From contig OX030967.1 of the NCBI GenBank assembly GCA_943735955.1, positions 5,581,759 through 5,645,758 on the forward strand: DNA of 64,000 bases. Reading direction: 5' to 3'. Position 1 is the first letter of the stretch. Each line of letters starts with the position of its first letter. The stretch is from Piscicola geometra (Eukaryota > Annelida > Clitellata > Hirudinida > Piscicolidae). This document shows positions 40,142-50,221 of this stretch, one piece after another. The notes beneath the pieces are model-generated. The model ran no database searches and was not told where the DNA came from. It saw nothing but the letters and a program-made list of their open reading frames with translations. The position numbers and the translations under genes were made by a program.

Positions 40142-42869
40142 TTATTGCATGCAAGTCGCACAGCACTCGAGCCTGTTAGTCCAACAGTGATACGGCTCAC
40201 AGCCTTCGTTACGGTTACCGTAACGGCATTCTGTCAGTAGAAAATATATTTTTTCATGATTTTTTTAAAGATTTCTTAAAATGATATAAATAGATTAGAA
40301 GAAATAACATTCTTGGTTCTAGCTTTCAAACATAACCTATTTGACACTATATGAATTATTAACCAAAATAATAATTTTTTATGTCTAACAATTAATATTA
40401 CTTTTCAAGGTTTTAAAAACAAAAATACTCCTCGCCTCCAGTGCGGTAGTTGCGCAGTCGCTCACAAGTGGCAGCGCAAGTCTGGGCAGTCTGGTAGTCA
40501 TAGCATGAACCCGCGAACATTGTTGAGCACCAGGGAGCCTTGTCACCAGAGGTGTCTATCGTATAAATATAAAATAACATATAATAATGCCTATTTATAA
40601 TGCGCCAAGGCACGCAACTGAGGCGCCACTCACACGACATAAGTCGTGAAACACTGCATCATAAACAATAGGTATATGATTTCACACGGTTGTCTCAACA
40701 GAGATTCGAACTGGCGACCTTTAAGTTGCAGGTCCAACGACTTTACCATCTAAGCCAACCCGTTCGCCAAGTATACATAATAATAAATTATAAAATGCAT
40801 TCCTTAAAACAATGTATAATTATAGTTAGCTGCTGCAAATAAACAAGTAATTTTTTAATTTTAATAGAAAATTCTAGAAGACTTGATTGTAGACCTGGTT
40901 GACCAGGATTGGATCCGGTCAAGTAGGGTCTGCATGTTAGGCAGCACTGAGAAGGTATGGTCTCTGCCCTGCACTCCTGAATTCCCTTCACGTATGAGGG
41001 GCACCAGTCCACCCGGTCCCCGTACTCACAGCCTAGTCGTTTGAGATTTTAATCAATTAATTAATTAATTTAAAGTTAAAATACCACTAATCTGCGAACC
41101 TTACGTCTTTATGTATGAGCATTAAGCTTTTTGTAAAGTATATTAGCCAAGCCAGCATTTCGATGTTTTGAATGTTGCTTTTAGTAATTTTTGTAATTGG
41201 CTATTACTTTTTAGTAATTGGCTATTACTTTTTAGTAATTGGCTATTACTTTTTAGTAATTGGCTATTACTTTTTAGTAATTGGCTATTACTTTTTAGTA
41301 ATTGGCTATTACTTTTTAGTAATTGGCTATTACTTTTTAGTAATTGGCTATTACTTTTTAGTAAGTGGCTATTACTTTTTAGTAATTGGCTATTACTTTT
41401 TAGTAATTGGCTATTACTTTTTAGTAATTGGCTATTACTTTTTAGTAATTGGCTATTACTTTTTAGTAATTGGCTATTACTTTTTAGTAATTGGCTATTA
41501 CTTTTTAGTAATTGGCTATTACTTTTTAGTAATTGGCTATTACTTTTTAGTAATTGGCTATTACTTTTTAGTAATTGGCTATTACTTCTTAGTAATTGGC
41601 TATTACTTTTTAGTAATTGGCTATTACTTTTTAGTAATTGGCTATTACTTTTTAGTAATTGGCTATTACTTTTTAGTAATTAGCTATTAGTTTTTAGTAA
41701 TTGGCTATTACTTTTTAGTAATTGGCTATTAATTTTTAGTAATTGGCTATTACTTTTTAGTAATTGGCTGTTACTTTTTAGTAATTGGCTGTTACTTTTT
41801 AGTAATTGGCTATTACTTTTTAGTAATTGGTTTAATACGTTATATTAACAATTCTGAAAATTAAAAGTTTTCAACCACAATCCTTCTCTGCACCTCGACT
41901 TTGAAATGCTCACCTGGCAGGTTTGTTCGGTAGTGACCACACGTACTTGGACATGTTTGTATGATCTGTTGGTCGTAGCAATGACCTCGATACATGCCAG
42001 AGCACCAGGGAGCTTTGTCTCCAGCAAGAGCTGTTGTGGAAAGGTCGAATGCGTTTTATAAAAAGTTTTTTCTACAGTTAACTTATGCGTATAAATCAAA
42101 TATATTTAATTTTACTGAAAGTTTCAAAAATGTTTGAGAATAATACCTTGGTTTGGATTGAACCCTGGTTGACCAGGATTGGATCCCGTCAAGTAGGGTC
42201 TGCATGTTTGGCAGCACTGAGAAGGTATGGTCTCTGCCCTGCACTCCTGAATTCCCTTCACGTATGAGGGGCACCAGTCCACCCGGTCCCCGTACTCACA
42301 GCCTAGTCGTTTGAGATTTTAATTGTTACACAAATTAATTGAAAAGTTAAAGATGCCTCTATGCTGCGATACATAACGCTTTTATTTTTTATAAAAATAT
42401 ATAAAATTCAATATTCTGTCAACCTAACCTGTCCACTAAGCTTAAATTTTTTAATGTTCTTATACGGTATTTTTGAATGTAAGTAATCGAAGGTTTTTAA
42501 CCAAAATTCTTCTCTGTACCCTGACTCTAAATTGCTCACCGGGCAGGTTTGTTCGTGAACGTTCACACGTGTTTGGACATCTGTCCCTGGTCTGTTGCTG
42601 GTAGCAATGACCTCGAAACATGCCAGGACATGCGTTATCTCTGTCACCATAGGAAGCTGTCGTGGAAATGCTAAATGCCAAATACTTGTTATAAAAAGTC
42701 TAATCCAAAATGTAGTAGGAATAAAGATTAAAAAATCATATTTTAGTTTTACTCAAAGATTAGAGAAATTGAAGAAGTTGCGGTGAGACTAACAGTTGAG
42801 CACTGAAGCATTGGCCTGTAACACCAGCATCGCAATCAAGCCCAGGCTACACACTCTTTCCCAGCGCAT
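40142..42869 (-). CDS. Secreted protein of alternating ShKT-like and PLAC-like modules (X2)
   Basis: Seven minus-strand exons: 42869-42794 (signal peptide MRWERVCSLGLIAMLVLQA), 42656-42540 (ShKT-like), 42302-42147 (PLAC-like), 42030-41914 (ShKT-like), 41032 to about 40883 (PLAC-like; donor ambiguous, 40895 or 40883, both phase 1), 40555-40436 (ShKT-like, GC donor), 40230-40142 (terminal PLAC-like). About 274 aa. Each PLAC-like exon opens CEYGDRVDWCPSYVKGIQEC or a variant and ends QCC-x-TCRPYL; the spacer after it is rich in G, N, P and Q. Exon 1 needs the GTTAGT donor (phase 1), which also works in X1 and X3. Intron 4 holds a 21-bp minisatellite and intron 5 a SINE. A TATA-like box lies at 43095-43103. 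No known orthologue recognised. Confidence 0.78.
40590..40775 (-). mobile_element. tRNA-derived SINE
   Basis: On the minus strand, the head has an A-box-like TGGCTTAGATGG and a B-box-like AGTTCGAATCT spaced as in a tRNA gene. The 3' part ends GCGCCTCAGTTGCGTGCC-TTGGCGC followed by AT-rich tail. The 3' part matches the 3' UTR end of the LINE at 15870-15905. It lies in intron 5 of X2. The acceptor stem does not pair well, so it is not a functional tRNA gene. Confidence 0.65.
41186..41832 (+). repeat. 21-bp minisatellite in X2 intron 4
   Basis: About 30 tandem copies of a 21-bp unit starting TTGGCTATTACTTTTTAG, nearly identical in the first 25 copies and more varied at the right end. Because 21 is a multiple of three, two frames stay open for 171-172 codons, but it lies inside an intron and has no coding context. 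X3 keeps only about one and a half units at the matching place (48025-48045), so the array grew after duplication. Confidence 0.9.
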
Positions 42870-44160
42870 TTCTGTGTCAATTAAGTGTCCCATATGGTAT
42901 TAATTTATTTAAACTTAAATATATTTTTTATGATTTGATGTTTACTTTTGACGTTTTTATTTTAAATTTGGTTCCTTGAAACTTTACTTTTTAAAATACT
43001 TACTTTCAATCGAAAGATATCTTGCAAGACTTATCGGTAGAATGCTGTGCCAATCGCCAAACTGGAACCACTTGCAACTACGGGTTTTCACAACCTTTTT
43101 ATATCTAAAAATAATGTTTCAAAAAAGAATAATCAATTAATTATACAATGAATTCCGTACTGTTTTATGGATTTAATAATTAAAATTCTTTCGAAAAAAT
43201 GCTAAAGCTGCCAATTTAATTCAAAAAAACGAACTCTTAACTTTCACAATAAAAATTATTTTTTCAAGTTTTGAACGAATAGCATTAACAAATAATAATT
43301 CAGTACACTGAATCTCAATGCCGTTATTTCTCTTTTGTCGCAAGCAAGACCAGTATTTTGATTACAATTTTGAAATAAATTCATGATTTATTTTTTTAAA
43401 AACACTTTTTTTTATTTTCGAGATAACTATAAAATAAAACGTTTGAACTAAATATAATATAACTTAGAGTGACTAGAAAAAGCGATGTCAATTGCCATTA
43501 AATTGCGTGCAAAAATATTTTTTTAGAATAACGAAAAAAACATTTTTCGAATGACCCTGAGAAGCTGGTAGAGGATACGTGCTATTTTATTGATTAATGA
43601 GAAATTAATAACCAACTTGTATATTTTGCACGTAGAGTTCGCTTTGTTTCGAAACTATATTTTAACAATTTAAATTCTTTACTTAGATTAGTTTTGTATA
43701 TATTATTTTTTATAAATTTAACTTTAAAATATATTTCTTACACTTGTAATAACAAAATCTCATCTTTAAATGCATCTAGAAAAGCATAAAGCAGTGAACC
43801 AAGACGGGACTCTGCAACTACCTCATATTCGAGATTGCTTTGTAAGGATTCCTATTGTCGACGTTCTTCTAGTGTACATTTAAATGATTTTTTTCAAGTG
43901 GTTACGAAAAAGAATTTTTTTAAAAGCATTAGTGTATTCCTGAAATTGAACCAGAACAACTATTATTTTCATGGCTCGGTGTTATAAGCACATTCGTAAA
44001 GTAGACATTCGTATTTTCATTTTTTTCTTGTGGCTTTTGCTTTCACAAGTTTGTCCCACAATAATTTCTTGTTATCTACTATTCAATGACTAAAATCGAG
44101 TTCATGAAGGTCCTAACCCCTGCACCATCGTCATTTGGTTGCGAGTGTTCAAACTTATGA
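42870..44160. other. Upstream region of X2, matching upstream of X3
   Basis: 42700-43630 is a copy of 48950-49790 (exon 1 and upstream of X3), including the TATA-like box and the GAATCTCAATGCCGTTATTT segment. Similarity stops at about 43630. 43630-44160 is AT-rich with no feature I recognise. Confidence 0.6.
43095..43103 (-). promoter_or_regulatory. TATA-like box of X2
   Basis: TATAAAAAG on the minus strand, 234 bp upstream of the ATG. X3 and Y1 have TATAAAAG at 222 and 229 bp. Confidence 0.45.
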
Positions 44161-46333
44161 ATTGGTCTAACTACTCATTGTCAACATAATAACAGACATA
44201 ATACTTGCTTGCGTAAACAAGCTTGGCTGACAAAAGCTCTTTTAGTTTCTTCAAAACACAAAAACAAGTTGTATAAAAAATGTATTGTCTCTCCAACTGA
44301 TCTCAATATAACTACTTATAAAACTTATAAAAACTTATTTCATTCTCTTTGCAGAATTTCTAAAAATAAATACAATAAAGAAGAATTCATTAAGCATAAA
44401 AATAATATTAGGAAAACATGGGATTTAATAAAATATCATTTAAATAACTACAATAAACAAAATAATATTACATTGAAAATTAACAATGAAATAATTACGG
44501 ACAAATCTTCTATCGCAAATATTTTTAATAGTCAGTTTGCTGCTTTTTCTGAAAACAAAAATAATCATATTACAAAATCATATCTGAATAAAAGTCCACA
44601 AAATTCTTTTTTTCTCTTAGAAACAGATTTAATTGAAATAAGCTCTATCATTAAAACCATTTCAAATACATCTAGCTGTGGCGATGACCAAATTTCTAAA
44701 AAACTTTTAAAGAAAATTTCACCAAATATATTAATTCCACTTACACATCTAATTAACGTATCTCTTAAAACAGGTTCATTTCCTTCTCTTTTTAAATTAT
44801 CTAAAATTATTCCAATACATAAAAACGGTTTAGAAAATGATTCGAACAATTATAGACCCATATCACTTTTATCTTCTATATCAAAAATTTTAGAAAAAAT
44901 TGTTTTTAATCGACTTAATTATTTCATAGAAAACGAAAATATTCTATCACCTAGCCAATACGGCTTCACAAAAGGCAGTTCTACGGAACTAGCCATTTTG
45001 GATGTTGTGCATCATGTTGCTACTGGTATTGATTCTCGCTTACACACATTAGGTATTTTCATTGATTTTTCAAAGGCATTTGATACCATTAACCATTCTA
45101 TCTTGCTTGATAAATTATTTCACTATGGAATACGTGGAACATGTCACAAATGGTTCTGTGAATATTTAAGAAATCGTTCCCAATATGTATACATTGATGG
45201 TGTAACATCTAACACACTAAAGATTAACACTGGTGTACCACAAGGATCTATTTTAGGACCTTTGTTATTTAACATTTATGTTAATGATTTAATGAATCTT
45301 TCCGAAATTGCCAAATTTGTCCTTTATGCTGACGACACTACAGTATTGTTCCAAGACAAAAATGTTAATAATCTTATTTTAAAAACAAATACTTTTCTTA
45401 ATTTGTTACATCGATGGACAATTGACAACCAACTCAAAATCAACTATGCAAAAACATGCAGCATTCTTTTTGGCCCTAAAATAAAAACAAACATTATTAA
45501 TTATACACTTACAATTGATTCTTATATTATAGAGAGAGTCGATTATACAAAATTCTTAGGTATTTATATAACCAGTAATCTTTCTTGGAATGAACATATA
45601 ATGTATATATCAAAAAAACTTTCAAAAAATATTAGTATTTTACATAAACTTAAACACAATTTACCATCTCATATAATTAAGTTACTCTATTCTACTTTAA
45701 TTCTACCTTACTTGACCTATTGTCTCCCTTTATGGGGACTTGCTTGCAAAACTCATTTACATCCTTTAAATGTTATACAAAATAATTTTCTTAGAGTCCT
45801 GTTTAATTTACACTCTCATGACCACATATCTCATCTGTATCTTCCAGCTCAAATTTTAACAATCAATCAGTTATACATTTTTAAAACCTATATTCTTTTT
45901 CATAAACTTATAATAAAAAACATATCCTCCTATTTTACACATTTAATACATTCCTTCACATCCAACTGCACACGAACATTGAGAACTAAGTCTGACTACT
46001 ACTTACAAACTCCAAGAACCAATTTCTATCTTAATAGTCCAATCTATGCAGGGCTCCAACTCTGGAACAGATTGCCATTGAATTTGAAAAATATACAGCA
46101 AACGCTTAATTTTAAGAAAATAATTAAACCACTTATAATTTCCAATCACTTTAATTAATTTCTTTTGTAAATCAATGAAAACATTTGTTATTATTAACAA
46201 TTCTTTTAATTTGTGAATTTAATTAAGAAGTTCATGTATTATTTTATTTTTTCTAGGAGGTCATACAAGCATTTATTTGCTTCGATTTCTAAATTTATTT
46301 GCTTGCAAATAAACGAATTGTTGTTGTTGTTAA
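44160..46333 (+). mobile_element. 5'-truncated LINE (jockey/CR1-type non-LTR retrotransposon)
   Basis: Contains an uninterrupted reverse-transcriptase frame (44209-46158), a short 3' UTR and a GTT-repeat tail (46318-46332). No endonuclease domain and no start codon at the 5' end, as expected after incomplete reverse transcription. The 5' boundary is estimated. The tail abuts the inverted MMP fragment at 46334. Confidence 0.8.
44209..46158 (+). CDS. LINE reverse transcriptase fragment
   Basis: About 649 codons without a stop. RT motifs in order: NYRPISLLSSISKILEKIV, SQYGFTKGSST, FIDFSKAFDTINH, GVPQGSILGPLLF, the catalytic box YADDT (about 45325), and KFLGIYI. The C-terminal part includes LPLWGLACKTH and LQLWNRLPLNL segments. 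The open frame begins just after a TAA at about 44198 and has no ATG near its start, so this is a truncated copy. It belongs to a different family from the LINE at 12-16 kb (different motif wording and tail). The absence of stops suggests a recent insertion. Confidence 0.8.
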   Translation: MRKQAWLTKALLVSSKHKNKLYKKCIVSPTDLNITTYKTYKNLFHSLCRISKNKYNKEEFIKHKNNIRKTWDLIKYHLNNYNKQNNITLKINNEIITDKSSIANIFNSQFAAFSENKNNHITKSYLNKSPQNSFFLLETDLIEISSIIKTISNTSSCGDDQISKKLLKKISPNILIPLTHLINVSLKTGSFPSLFKLSKIIPIHKNGLENDSNNYRPISLLSSISKILEKIVFNRLNYFIENENILSPSQYGFTKGSSTELAILDVVHHVATGIDSRLHTLGIFIDFSKAFDTINHSILLDKLFHYGIRGTCHKWFCEYLRNRSQYVYIDGVTSNTLKINTGVPQGSILGPLLFNIYVNDLMNLSEIAKFVLYADDTTVLFQDKNVNNLILKTNTFLNLLHRWTIDNQLKINYAKTCSILFGPKIKTNIINYTLTIDSYIIERVDYTKFLGIYITSNLSWNEHIMYISKKLSKNISILHKLKHNLPSHIIKLLYSTLILPYLTYCLPLWGLACKTHLHPLNVIQNNFLRVLFNLHSHDHISHLYLPAQILTINQLYIFKTYILFHKLIIKNISSYFTHLIHSFTSNCTRTLRTKSDYYLQTPRTNFYLNSPIYAGLQLWNRLPLNLKNIQQTLNFKKIIKPLIISNHFN

Positions 46334-46960
46334 TCATGCTTTACCTGTAAAGCCCACAAACCACCATTTAACCCACCTTTGAGACCCACAAACCAACATT
46401 TAACCCACCTGTGAGGCCCACAAACCACCATTTAACCCACCTATGAGACCCACAAACCAACATTTAACCACCTATGAGCTCCACAAACCACCATATAACC
46501 CACCTGTGAGGCCCACAAACCACCATTTAACCCACCTGTGAGACCCACAAACCACCATATAACCCACCTGTGAGGCCCACAAACCACCATTCAACCGACC
46601 CTTTGCAGGCTCCAGAGTCCACGCGGTAACATCATTGAAGTGGGCGTCACCTTGGATTCCAGGACCAGGGAAAAATGCATGTCCGTAAACTATTCTGTAG
46701 TCGACAAAAGGATCGCTGTCGCCATGATGCCCAGTCACAAAAGCTATTTCGATGGGAGCTGCTTGCGGTGGCTGAACTTCTTCGAAGTTTATATTTGCGA
46801 ATTCCTCCCAAGCCTGTGGTCGTTTTGTACAGAGTAGGTTTTTTTTTATTAATTAAATTATTTTTTTAAAAATTGTTAGAGGGGCTTTCTAATGGGGTTT
46901 GGTATAATCCTGGTTATTGTATGAGTTTTAGTTGAAACTTTTGGTTATTGAATGAGAGGT
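46334..46960 (-). pseudogene. Inverted copy of MMP B intron 4 - exon 5 - intron 5
   Basis: On the minus strand 46824-46609 or so reproduces MMP B exon 5 (30989-31202) almost exactly, with intron 4 sequence to one side (to about 46960) and intron 5 to the other. The intron 5 minisatellite is expanded here (46345-46600, about eight units of roughly 32 bp against three). It is a lone exon without the HExxH exon and so not functional. Confidence 0.85.
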
Positions 46961-47703
46961 TGCTGGGAATTTTATATTTCAATTTTGCACTGTAATTCTT
47001 TTTATTTCATAAATATTTTATCGTTTTCAACTGATAAAAATTATATCCAGAAAATATGTTTCCTGAATTTATTTTTCGATTTTAGGGTATCTAATTGTCT
47101 TTGAAAAATACATTTAAAATCGCAAATTTTATTGCTTCGACTGTTGTTGTTTTTCCTATATATTTCGTTATCGATTTGATCTAAAATAACAAATGCACCT
47201 TTAAAAGAAAATTAATGTTTGTGTATTTGAGTTCAACTTGCTTGAGTGCTGCTTAAATATTTCTAAGATTGATCCAAGAAAAGAAACCTCAAAAAAAACT
47301 TCATTGTGCTGGCAAGCAATACTGCAAGTTATCGAAATGGATTGAAATGGAATCTGAAAAAACTTTTATCATTTCAAATTCAATGGAAAGAGTTAACAGG
47401 GTTAACGCTTTCTAGTTTGAAACAAATATATTGTATACTCTGTTCAAAATTGTCCGAGTTACTAACTTGGAGTTAGTCGCTCACAGGTTCTTTACTGAAT
47501 ATGTCCAACACAATCATTTTCGCTTGTATTCTCAAAATTTGATTCATTTCAAAGTTAAATCTTTATTTTCCAAACAATCTATAATTTTCCCATTTCAAAA
47601 CTTTTATTACATATTTTCAAAAGTTAATAATGTTTTTCGTGATAGTTGTAGATGATTAATCAAATGTTCTTCATCTTTTTTCTTCAGTGGTCCCAAAATT
47701 ATT
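46961..47703. other. Intergenic; right part matches the 3' flank of Y1
   Basis: 46961-47335 is AT-rich without features. 47340-47700 is a copy of 49800-50195, the sequence downstream of gene Y1, including TAGTTTGAAACA and ACTAACTTGGAGTTAGTCGC. It ends exactly where the last exon of X3 begins. Confidence 0.65.
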
Positions 47704-49098
47704 TCACTTTTGTAGACCGGGTTGACCAAGATTGGATCCAGTCAAATAGGGTCTGCATGTTAGGCAGCACTGAGAAGGTATGTTCTCTGCCCTGCACTCC
47801 TGAATTCCCTTCACTTTTGAGGGGCACCAGTCCACCCGGTCCCCGTACTCACAGCCTAGTCGTTTAAGATTTTAATTATTTGATATTTAAATCAATTAAT
47901 TGATAAATTAAAAAGTTAAAAAGACCACTAATCTGCGAACCTTACATCTTTATGTATGAGCATTAAGCTTTTTGTAAAGTATATTAGCCAAGCCAGCATT
48001 TCGATGTTTTGCATGTTGCATAAATACTTTTTAGTAAGTGGCTTAATACGTTATTTTAAAAATTCTGAAAATTAAAAGTTTCAAACCACAATCCTTCTCT
48101 GCACCTCGACTTTGAAATGCTCACCTGGCAGGTTTGTTCGGTAGTGACCACACGTACATGGACAATAGAGTATGTTCACTGAGTGGTAGCATTGACTTCG
48201 ATGAATGCTAGAACACCACTTAGCATTGTCCTCATTGAAAACTGTTGTGGAAATGTAGAATGCATCTTATAAAAAGTTTTTTCTACAGTTAACTTCTGCG
48301 AATAAGTGATGCATTTTTTAATTTTACTGAAAGTTTCGAAAATGTTTGAGAATAATACCTTGGCTTCGATTGTATCCTGGTTGAGGAGGAGTGGATCCCA
48401 TCAAGTAGTGTCTGCATGTTTCGCAGCACTGAGAAAGCGTTTCACCAGCACTGCAATCCTGAATTCCTTTCACGTTTGAGCGACACACGGACGTTCGGTC
48501 CCCGAACTCACAGCCTAGTCGTTTAAGATTTTAATTATTTAACTAATTAATTGATAAATTAATTAATTAGAAAATTTAAATTGTCGCTATTAAGCGATAC
48601 ATTACGCTTTCATTTTTTATAAAAATTTATAAGCTTCAATATTCTGTCAACCTAACCTGTCCACTAAACTTACATTTAGAGACGTTCTTATACGGTATTT
48701 TTGAATTAAAGTAATTAAAGGTTTTTAACCAAATTTCTTCTCTGTACCCTGACTTTAAATTCCTCACCGGTCAGGTTTGTTCGTAAACGTTTACACCTGC
48801 TTGGACATGTGACCATGGTGTTGTACAGATAGCAACTACCTGGAAACCAGCCAGGGCACGAGATATCTTCTTCATTATAGGAACCTGACGTGGAAATGCT
48901 AAATGCCAAATACTTGTTATAAAAAGTCTATTATAAAATGTAGTTAGAAATGAAGATAAATAAATCATATTTTAGTTTTACTGAGAGATTAGAGAAATTG
49001 AAGAAGTTGCGGTGAGACTAACACTTGAGCACTGAAGCATTGGCCTGTAACACCAGCATCGCAATCAAGCCCAGGCTACACACTATTTCCCAGCGCAT
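47704..49098 (-). CDS. Secreted ShKT/PLAC-like protein, truncated by duplication (X3)
   Basis: Five minus-strand exons: 49098-49023 (signal peptide identical to X1), 48884-48768 (ShKT-like), 48514-48359 (PLAC-like), 48241-48125 (ShKT-like), 47855-47704 (PLAC-like, ending GLQK and TGA). About 205 aa. In exon 2 the phase-1 join makes a Cys (K-C-S-Y), so this ShKT module regains a Cys close to the classic first position. Exon 5 matches X2 exon 5 up to the TCTACA string and then runs into sequence homologous to the Y1 3' flank, which supplies the stop. TATA-like box at 49313-49320. Probably a shorter, still translatable family member. Confidence 0.75.
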
Positions 49099-50221
49099 TT
49101 CTGTGCCAATTATGCGTCCCATATGGTATAAGTTTATTCGAACTTAACTTTATTTTTTTATGAATCAAAGTTCACTACTGACGTTTTTATTTTAAATTTG
49201 GTTTTTAGAAACTTTTCATTTTTAATACGTACGACAATACTTACTTTCAATCGAAATATATAATGGAAGACTTGTCGGTAGAACGCTGTGCAAACTACGG
49301 GTATTCACAACCCTTTTATATATTACAAAGAATGTTTTTGAAAAGATTAATCAATTAATTATTCAATTAGTTCCGTACGGTTTTATCGATTTAATATTTA
49401 AAATTCTTTCAAAACTCTTACCTTTCACAATAAAAACTTTTTTTCTTCAAGTTTTGAACGAATAGCATTAACAAATAATAATTCAGTACACTGAATCTCA
49501 ATGCCGTTATTTCTCTTCTGTCGCAAGCAAGACCAGTATTTTGAGTACAATTTTGAAATAAAATCATGAATTATATTTTTTCAACACTTTATTTTAAAGA
49601 TAATTATGAAATAAAACGTTTGAACTAAATATAATATAACTTAGAATGACTAGAAAAAGCGATGTCAATTGCCATTAAATTGCGTTCAAAAATAGTTTTT
49701 TGAAATAACAAAAAAATAATTCTAATGACCCTGAGAAGCTGGTAGAGGATACGTGGTGTTTCATTTTTTAATGAGAAATTAATAACCAGCTTGTTTATTG
49801 TATGTTGGTTCAAAATTGAATCTGGAAAAACTTTTATCATTTAACATTTATTGGAAAGAGTTTAGCGTTTTCTAGTTTGAAACACATATATTATATACTC
49901 TGTCCAAAATTGTGTGAGTTACTAACTTGGAGTTAGTCGCTCACGGGTTCTTTACTTAATATGTCCAACACAATCATTTTCGCTTGGATTTCCCATTCTC
50001 AAAGATAAATCTTTATTTTCAAAAATATTTTATTTAATCGAGTTATTAATTCAGAAATAATCTATAATTTTTCCATTTCAAAACTTGTATTACATATTTT
50101 CAAAAGTTAATATTGTTTTTCGTGATAGTTGAAGAAGATTAATCAAGATGTTCTTCGTCATTTTCTTCTGTGGTCCCAAAGTTATTTCACTTTGTTGCTT
50201 CCACCTTCTTTCCATCTGACT
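49099..50221. other. Upstream region of X3 and 3' flank of Y1
   Basis: Left part is the X3 promoter region (copy at 42870-43630). Right part (49800-50195) is the Y1 downstream region (copy at 47340-47700). No gene seen. Confidence 0.5.
49313..49320 (-). promoter_or_regulatory. TATA-like box of X3
   Basis: TATAAAAG on the minus strand, 222 bp upstream of the ATG, at the position equivalent to the X2 box. Confidence 0.45.

Noticed and set aside
40670..40765. tRNA gene on the minus strand
   Set aside because: A and B boxes are recognisable but the acceptor stem does not pair and the sequence continues into a SINE 3' end shared with a LINE.
41168..41690. Two open frames of over 170 codons repeating LLLFSNW and GYYFLVI
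   Set aside because: 21-bp minisatellite, which never shifts frame; located in an intron of X2 with no start context or conservation.
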